Of a stretch of 41,887 nucleotides of DNA, positions 38,482 through 41,887 are shown piece after piece. Where the stretch lies: the NCBI GenBank assembly GCA_009712185.1, contig WASQ01000026.1, positions 1 through 41,887 of the forward strand. Direction: 5' to 3'. Position numbers and translations under genes: made by a program. The notes under the pieces are model-generated. The model saw only the letters and a list, made by a program, of their open reading frames with translations. It made no database searches and was not told the origin of the DNA. Numbering within the stretch: the stretch's first letter is position 1; each line of letters opens with the position of its first letter. The stretch is from Telmatospirillum sp. (GTDB taxonomy: Bacteria; Pseudomonadota; Alphaproteobacteria; Rhodospirillales; Magnetospirillaceae).

Positions 38482-40253
38482 GAAACGGAGTCCTCTTGCG
38501 GGATGGGGGCGGCCGGCACCGGTCCTGGCCGTAATGGCGGCCGGCGGCCGGGAATGGCGTCGATCAGCTCCCGTGTGAAGGGGCTGACGGGATGGTCGAA
38601 GACCAGTGCCGTCGGGCCGGCCTCGACCGGCACGCCCCGGTGCAGCACCGACACGCTGTCGGAAATCCGCCGGACCACGGCGAGATCGTGGGAAACGAAG
38701 AGGTAGGTCAGCCCCAGATCGCGTTGCAGCTCCTCCAGCAGAGTCAGGATCTCCGCCTGGACGCTGACATCCTGGGCCGAAACGGCCTCATCCAGGACCA
38801 GGATGCCGGGTGACAGGATCAGGGCGCGGGCGATGGCCACCCTCTGGCGCTGGCCGCCCGACAGATCCGCCGGCCGGCGGGGCAGGACATCCCGCGGGAG
38901 GCGGACGCGGTCGGTCATTTCGGCGATTTTTTGCCGTTGCTGCGGCCACAGGCCGAAATTGCGCAGTGGTTCGCCGATGATCTCTCCGATCGTCTGGCGG
39001 GGGTCGAGGGAACTGTAGGGATTCTGATAGACCAGTTGGATGTCCCGCCGGGCCAGTCGCAGGTCCCGGCCTTTCAGGGCGGACAGGTCGCGCCCGTTGA
39101 TCAGGACCCGGCCTCCGTCGGGACGCAGAAGCCCCATGACCGCGCGGACCGTCGTGGTCTTGCCGGATCCCGATTCGCCCACCAGGGCGTGGGTGGTGCC
39201 CCGGCGGACGCGGAAGGAGAGGCCGTCGAGGGCGGGGGCTCCCGGCGCGCCGGCGAACCGGTGGACCAGGCGGTCGACGACAATAGCGTCATCCGGCGCG
39301 TCATCCGGTTCGCCCCCGGGGGGCGTGGCGGTGGCGTCGCGGGGGGCGCGCGCCTGAGGCAGGGCGAGACAAGCCCGGTCGGCCAGCAGTCGCCGTGCCA
39401 CCGGGCTTCGCGGGCGGGTCAGCACCTCGGCCGCCGGTCCCTGCTCGACGATCCTGCCGTCCTTCAGAATGACCACGCGGTCGGCCCGGTCGCGGGCAAC
39501 GCCAAGATCGTGCGTCACCAGCAGCATGGCCGTCCGGTCGGCGGCCCGCAGATCGTCGATCAGGTCCAGGATCCGCCGCTGGTGGGTGACATCCAGGGCG
39601 CTGGTGGGCTCGTCGGCGACAATCAGACGGGGATGGAGGGCGATGGCAATGGCGATCAGCACCCGCTGGCGCATGCCGCCCGACAGTTCATGCGGATAAC
39701 GCTTCGCCAGATCGCGGGGATCGGGCAGCCCGACGCGCGCCAGGAGGTCCGGAACCCCGTCGGCGATCCTGCCGCTTTGTCCATGGATCCGGAACATCTC
39801 CGCCAACTGGGCGCCGATGGTCCACACAGGGTTGAGCGAGACGGCCGGATCCTGGGGAACAAGGCTGATGCGGGCTCCCCGCAGCGCGGACAGGCGCCTG
39901 TCCGGCCAGCCAAGGATGTCCTCGCCCTCGAAGCGGATGGCGCCGCTCTCGATCCGGCCGGTGCCCGGCAGCAGTCCCAGAATCGCCTGGGCGATGGTGC
40001 TTTTCCCCGACCCGGATGAGCCCACCAGGGCGACCACCTCGCCGGGCGCGACGGTGAGGCCGATGTCCTCGACCACGGTCCTCCGCTTCCCCGCCAGCCG
40101 GTAGGAGACGCGAAGTCCCTCGATCTCCAGCAGGCCGGTCGTAACGGGAGTGACGGCCGTAACGGGGGTGAGGGGGGCGACGGGGAAAAGATGCCCCAGG
40201 ACATCGGTCGCGGGATGCGCCAAGGAAAAAACCGTGGGGTGCCGCCCGGTCAT
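38478..40253 (-). CDS. Fused dipeptide/nickel-type ABC transporter ATPase (DppD-DppF)
   Basis: This 591-residue protein joins two ABC ATPase domains, as in fused oligopeptide/glutathione-type importers. Domain 1 has Walker A GSSGSGKST, signature LSGGMRQR and Walker B LIVADEPTSALD; domain 2 has GESGSGKTT, LSGGQRQR and ILVLDEAVSAQD. It hydrolyses ATP to drive uptake through the two permeases encoded just upstream. The start MTGRHPTVF at 40253 overlaps the permease stop (ATGA). An upstream in-frame extension to 40901 overlaps the permease gene and is not real. Confidence 0.88.
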   Translation of the reverse strand: MTGRHPTVFSLAHPATDVLGHLFPVAPLTPVTAVTPVTTGLLEIEGLRVSYRLAGKRRTVVEDIGLTVAPGEVVALVGSSGSGKSTIAQAILGLLPGTGRIESGAIRFEGEDILGWPDRRLSALRGARISLVPQDPAVSLNPVWTIGAQLAEMFRIHGQSGRIADGVPDLLARVGLPDPRDLAKRYPHELSGGMRQRVLIAIAIALHPRLIVADEPTSALDVTHQRRILDLIDDLRAADRTAMLLVTHDLGVARDRADRVVILKDGRIVEQGPAAEVLTRPRSPVARRLLADRACLALPQARAPRDATATPPGGEPDDAPDDAIVVDRLVHRFAGAPGAPALDGLSFRVRRGTTHALVGESGSGKTTTVRAVMGLLRPDGGRVLINGRDLSALKGRDLRLARRDIQLVYQNPYSSLDPRQTIGEIIGEPLRNFGLWPQQRQKIAEMTDRVRLPRDVLPRRPADLSGGQRQRVAIARALILSPGILVLDEAVSAQDVSVQAEILTLLEELQRDLGLTYLFVSHDLAVVRRISDSVSVLHRGVPVEAGPTALVFDHPVSPFTRELIDAIPGRRPPLRPGPVPAAPIPQEDSVS

Positions 40254-41071
40254 CGTGGTTCTCCCTTGAGCGACAGGCTGATCCTGTTGGCGGCCCCGAC
40301 GATCAGAACGACGGCGATCCCCGGGAAAATGCTGATCCACCAGGCGGTGGCCAGATAGCGCCGCCCCTCGGCGATCATCAGCCCCCATTCCGGTGTCGGG
40401 GGCTGTGCGCCGAAGCCCAGGAAGCCGAGGGTGGAAATCGCCAGGATGGCGCTGCCGAACTGGACGGCGGCCAACGCCAGCACGGGGGGCAGGGCGTTGG
40501 GCAGGATGTGGCGCAGCATGACCGCAGGCCGCCGGGCGCCGGCGACAATGGCGGCCTCGACGAAATCGGCCTGACGGACGCGGATCACTTCCGCGCGGGC
40601 CAGCCGGGCGAAGGCGGCGACGGACGTCACGCCCACGGCAATGGCGGCGTTGATGGTGCCGGATCCCAGCAGAATGATGATGGTGAGCGACAGGAGAAGC
40701 GGCGGCACCGCCAGCAGCACATCGATCAGCCGCGCGATGGCGTCGTCGAGAGCGCGTCCCCCCGATGCGGCGGCCAGACCGAGGGCCGTGCCCGCCACCA
40801 GCCCGAGAGCGACCGCAGATACCGCGCCGGACAAGGTCTGGCGCGCACCGAAGATGATGCGGGCCAGGATGTCGCGGCCCAGCGCGTCGGTGCCAAGCCA
40901 ATGGACGGCGCCCGGTGCGAGCCGGTGCTGTCCGGGAATGCCGTCGGTGCCGCTATAGGCGGTGAACAGTCCGGGCGCCACCGTCCAGGCCGCCGCCAGT
41001 GCCAGGATCAGAACCGCCAGGATCAGGCCGGCCGGGGGAACCCGGGGCAGGGGAACGGTCATGACCGCCAT
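40250..41071 (-). CDS. ABC transporter permease, DppC-like
   Basis: This 273-residue binding-protein-dependent permease has five to six membrane segments. The segment HWLGTDALGRDILARIIFGAR is the DppC/OppC hallmark, and the EAA loop reads EAAIVAGARRPAVMLRHILPN. GAGGAGG lies about six bases before the ATG at 41071; Met4 at 41062 overlaps the upstream stop exactly (ATGA) and is an alternative. It is part of an importer for peptides or similar small solutes; the binding protein is outside the window. Confidence 0.9.
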   Translation of the reverse strand: MAVMTVPLPRVPPAGLILAVLILALAAAWTVAPGLFTAYSGTDGIPGQHRLAPGAVHWLGTDALGRDILARIIFGARQTLSGAVSAVALGLVAGTALGLAAASGGRALDDAIARLIDVLLAVPPLLLSLTIIILLGSGTINAAIAVGVTSVAAFARLARAEVIRVRQADFVEAAIVAGARRPAVMLRHILPNALPPVLALAAVQFGSAILAISTLGFLGFGAQPPTPEWGLMIAEGRRYLATAWWISIFPGIAVVLIVGAANRISLSLKGEPR

Positions 41072-41887
41072 GCGACGCCTCCTCTGGCGGCGGGAGACTT
41101 GCCGGAAAGCCGCGGATCGAGCAGGGGAAAGAGAAGATCGACCAGCAGATTGACCAGGACGAAGCCGGTGGCGGACAGCATCGTGACCGCCAGCAGAAGC
41201 TGGGTGTCCTGACTGTTGACCGCCTCCTCCGTCAGGCGGCCGATCCCGTTCAGTCCGAACACGGTCTCAGTGACAATAGCGCCGCCCAGCAATTCACCGA
41301 ACATCAGGCCGGCCATGGTCATCGCCGACGGCAGCGCGTTTCGCAGGACATGCAGCCAGAAGACGCGGTTGCGGCCGGCCCCCTTGGCACGGGCCACCTG
41401 GATGAAAGGCCTGGACATCACCTCGTCGATGCTGCGCAGCAGGACCTGGGTCAGGGGGGCGGAAACCGGAACGGCCAGCGTGACGACGGGCAGTATCAAC
41501 GCCCGCCATCCCTCGACGCCGACCACCGGAAGCAGTCCGAGACGGAAGGACAGGATCTCGATCAGGGCGATGCCCAGCCAGAAGGTCGGCAGAGACACGA
41601 AGAGAGCCGGGATGGCCCGGAACAGGGACCGGAGACGGGCGGGCGGCGCCAGGGTGGCGCCATAGGCGATGATCGCGGCCAGGATCGCGGCCAGGACGGA
41701 GCCCAGACCCGCCAGCCACAGCGTCGAAGGCAGGCTGGCGGCGAGACGGTCGGAAACGGGAACGCCCGATCCGATGGAGAGGCCGAAATCCCCCCGCAGG
41801 AGGTCCCACAAGGCGCGGCCATACTGCCACCAGAGCGGCCGGTCGATGCCATAAGCGTCCCGGATGTCCGCGATCTGTCGGGCGTCG
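41059..41887 (-). CDS. ABC transporter permease, DppB-like (5' end outside window)
   Basis: This permease is truncated by the window edge; 275 residues are visible. The frame is open to base 41887 and reads RDAYGIDRPLWWQYGRALW, LLRGDFGLSIGSGVPVSDRL and FIQVARAKGAGRNRVFWLHVL (EAA loop), diagnostic of DppB/OppB permeases. The start codon lies beyond the right edge. It overlaps the DppC-like gene by 13 bases. Confidence 0.9.
   Translation of the reverse strand, partial: DARQIADIRDAYGIDRPLWWQYGRALWDLLRGDFGLSIGSGVPVSDRLAASLPSTLWLAGLGSVLAAILAAIIAYGATLAPPARLRSLFRAIPALFVSLPTFWLGIALIEILSFRLGLLPVVGVEGWRALILPVVTLAVPVSAPLTQVLLRSIDEVMSRPFIQVARAKGAGRNRVFWLHVLRNALPSAMTMAGLMFGELLGGAIVTETVFGLNGIGRLTEEAVNSQDTQLLLAVTMLSATGFVLVNLLVDLLFPLLDPRLSGKSPAARGGVAWRS

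Noticed and set aside
40254-40901. N-terminal extension of the fused ABC ATPase
   Set aside because: It overlaps the DppC-like permease gene completely and lacks ABC features; the ATG at 40253 forms the usual ATGA overlap.

Overview
The window looks like chromosomal DNA of a high-GC alphaproteobacterium, most likely in or near the Rhodospirillales. This is inferred from base composition, GTG/TTG starts, gene families and dense -1/-4 overlaps; no single marker fixes the genus. It opens in the 3' end of an initiator tRNA gene and closes inside a peptide/nickel-type ABC permease gene. Positions 6600-11300 are visibly AT-richer than the rest and carry several copies of a hairpin-rich intergenic repeat, so that part looks acquired or rearranged.

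Layout. (1) 1-6450: tRNA-fMet tail, a small periplasmic cytochrome c, an AraC-type regulator, then a four-gene dmsABC plus chaperone operon for a Tat-exported molybdenum reductase. Three copies of an 18-bp direct repeat lie between regulator and operon. (2) 6523-15267: a LysR regulator, an outer-membrane channel of the phenol-degradation/SphA type, two separate FAD oxidoreductases and a CrtI-like FAD oxidoreductase, separated by five copies of a roughly 155-bp repeat with three hairpins. A 45-bp element, 38/45 identical, lies in front of both the LysR gene and the first flavoprotein gene, which suggests one regulon. (3) 15615-17756: NAD(P)-binding Rossmann proteins and an HxlR repressor with two palindromic operator candidates. 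(4) 17861-22265: a six-gene minus-strand operon with a P1B-type ATPase that has Tyr-Ser-Cys in place of Cys-Pro-Cys, and five small proteins, two of which share the ATPase's N-terminal Pro-Gly-Arg-x-Arg motif. The operon starts from a promoter (TTGACA / TGTAAT) with a Fur-box-like GATAATGATAAT at the expected start of transcription. I read this as a candidate ferrosome (fez) cluster, an iron-storage organelle system, and the most interesting system here. (5) 22433-27524: an HTH protein plus DUF4180 pair, a YjaB-type acetyltransferase, an XRE/MmyB-type regulator divergent from a DHA2 MFS exporter, and an SDR divergent from a second HxlR regulator. (6) 27782-36030: a split ThrE-type amino-acid exporter, a DUF945 protein, a 4Fe-4S protein, a LysR, a Bcr/CflA MFS transporter with a mandelate-racemase-family dehydratase, and a Crp/Fnr regulator. 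(7) 36094-41887: a minus-strand operon of dipeptide-type ABC permeases, a fused double ATPase, a luciferase-like monooxygenase and two AhpD/CMD-domain proteins (the KPN_01858 / Avi_7170 / Avi_7169 set).

Together the dms operon, the 4Fe-4S proteins, the fumarate-reductase-like flavoprotein and the ferrosome-like operon suggest an organism with an anaerobic or microaerobic phase. No CRISPR array, prophage, integrase or transposase gene was seen.
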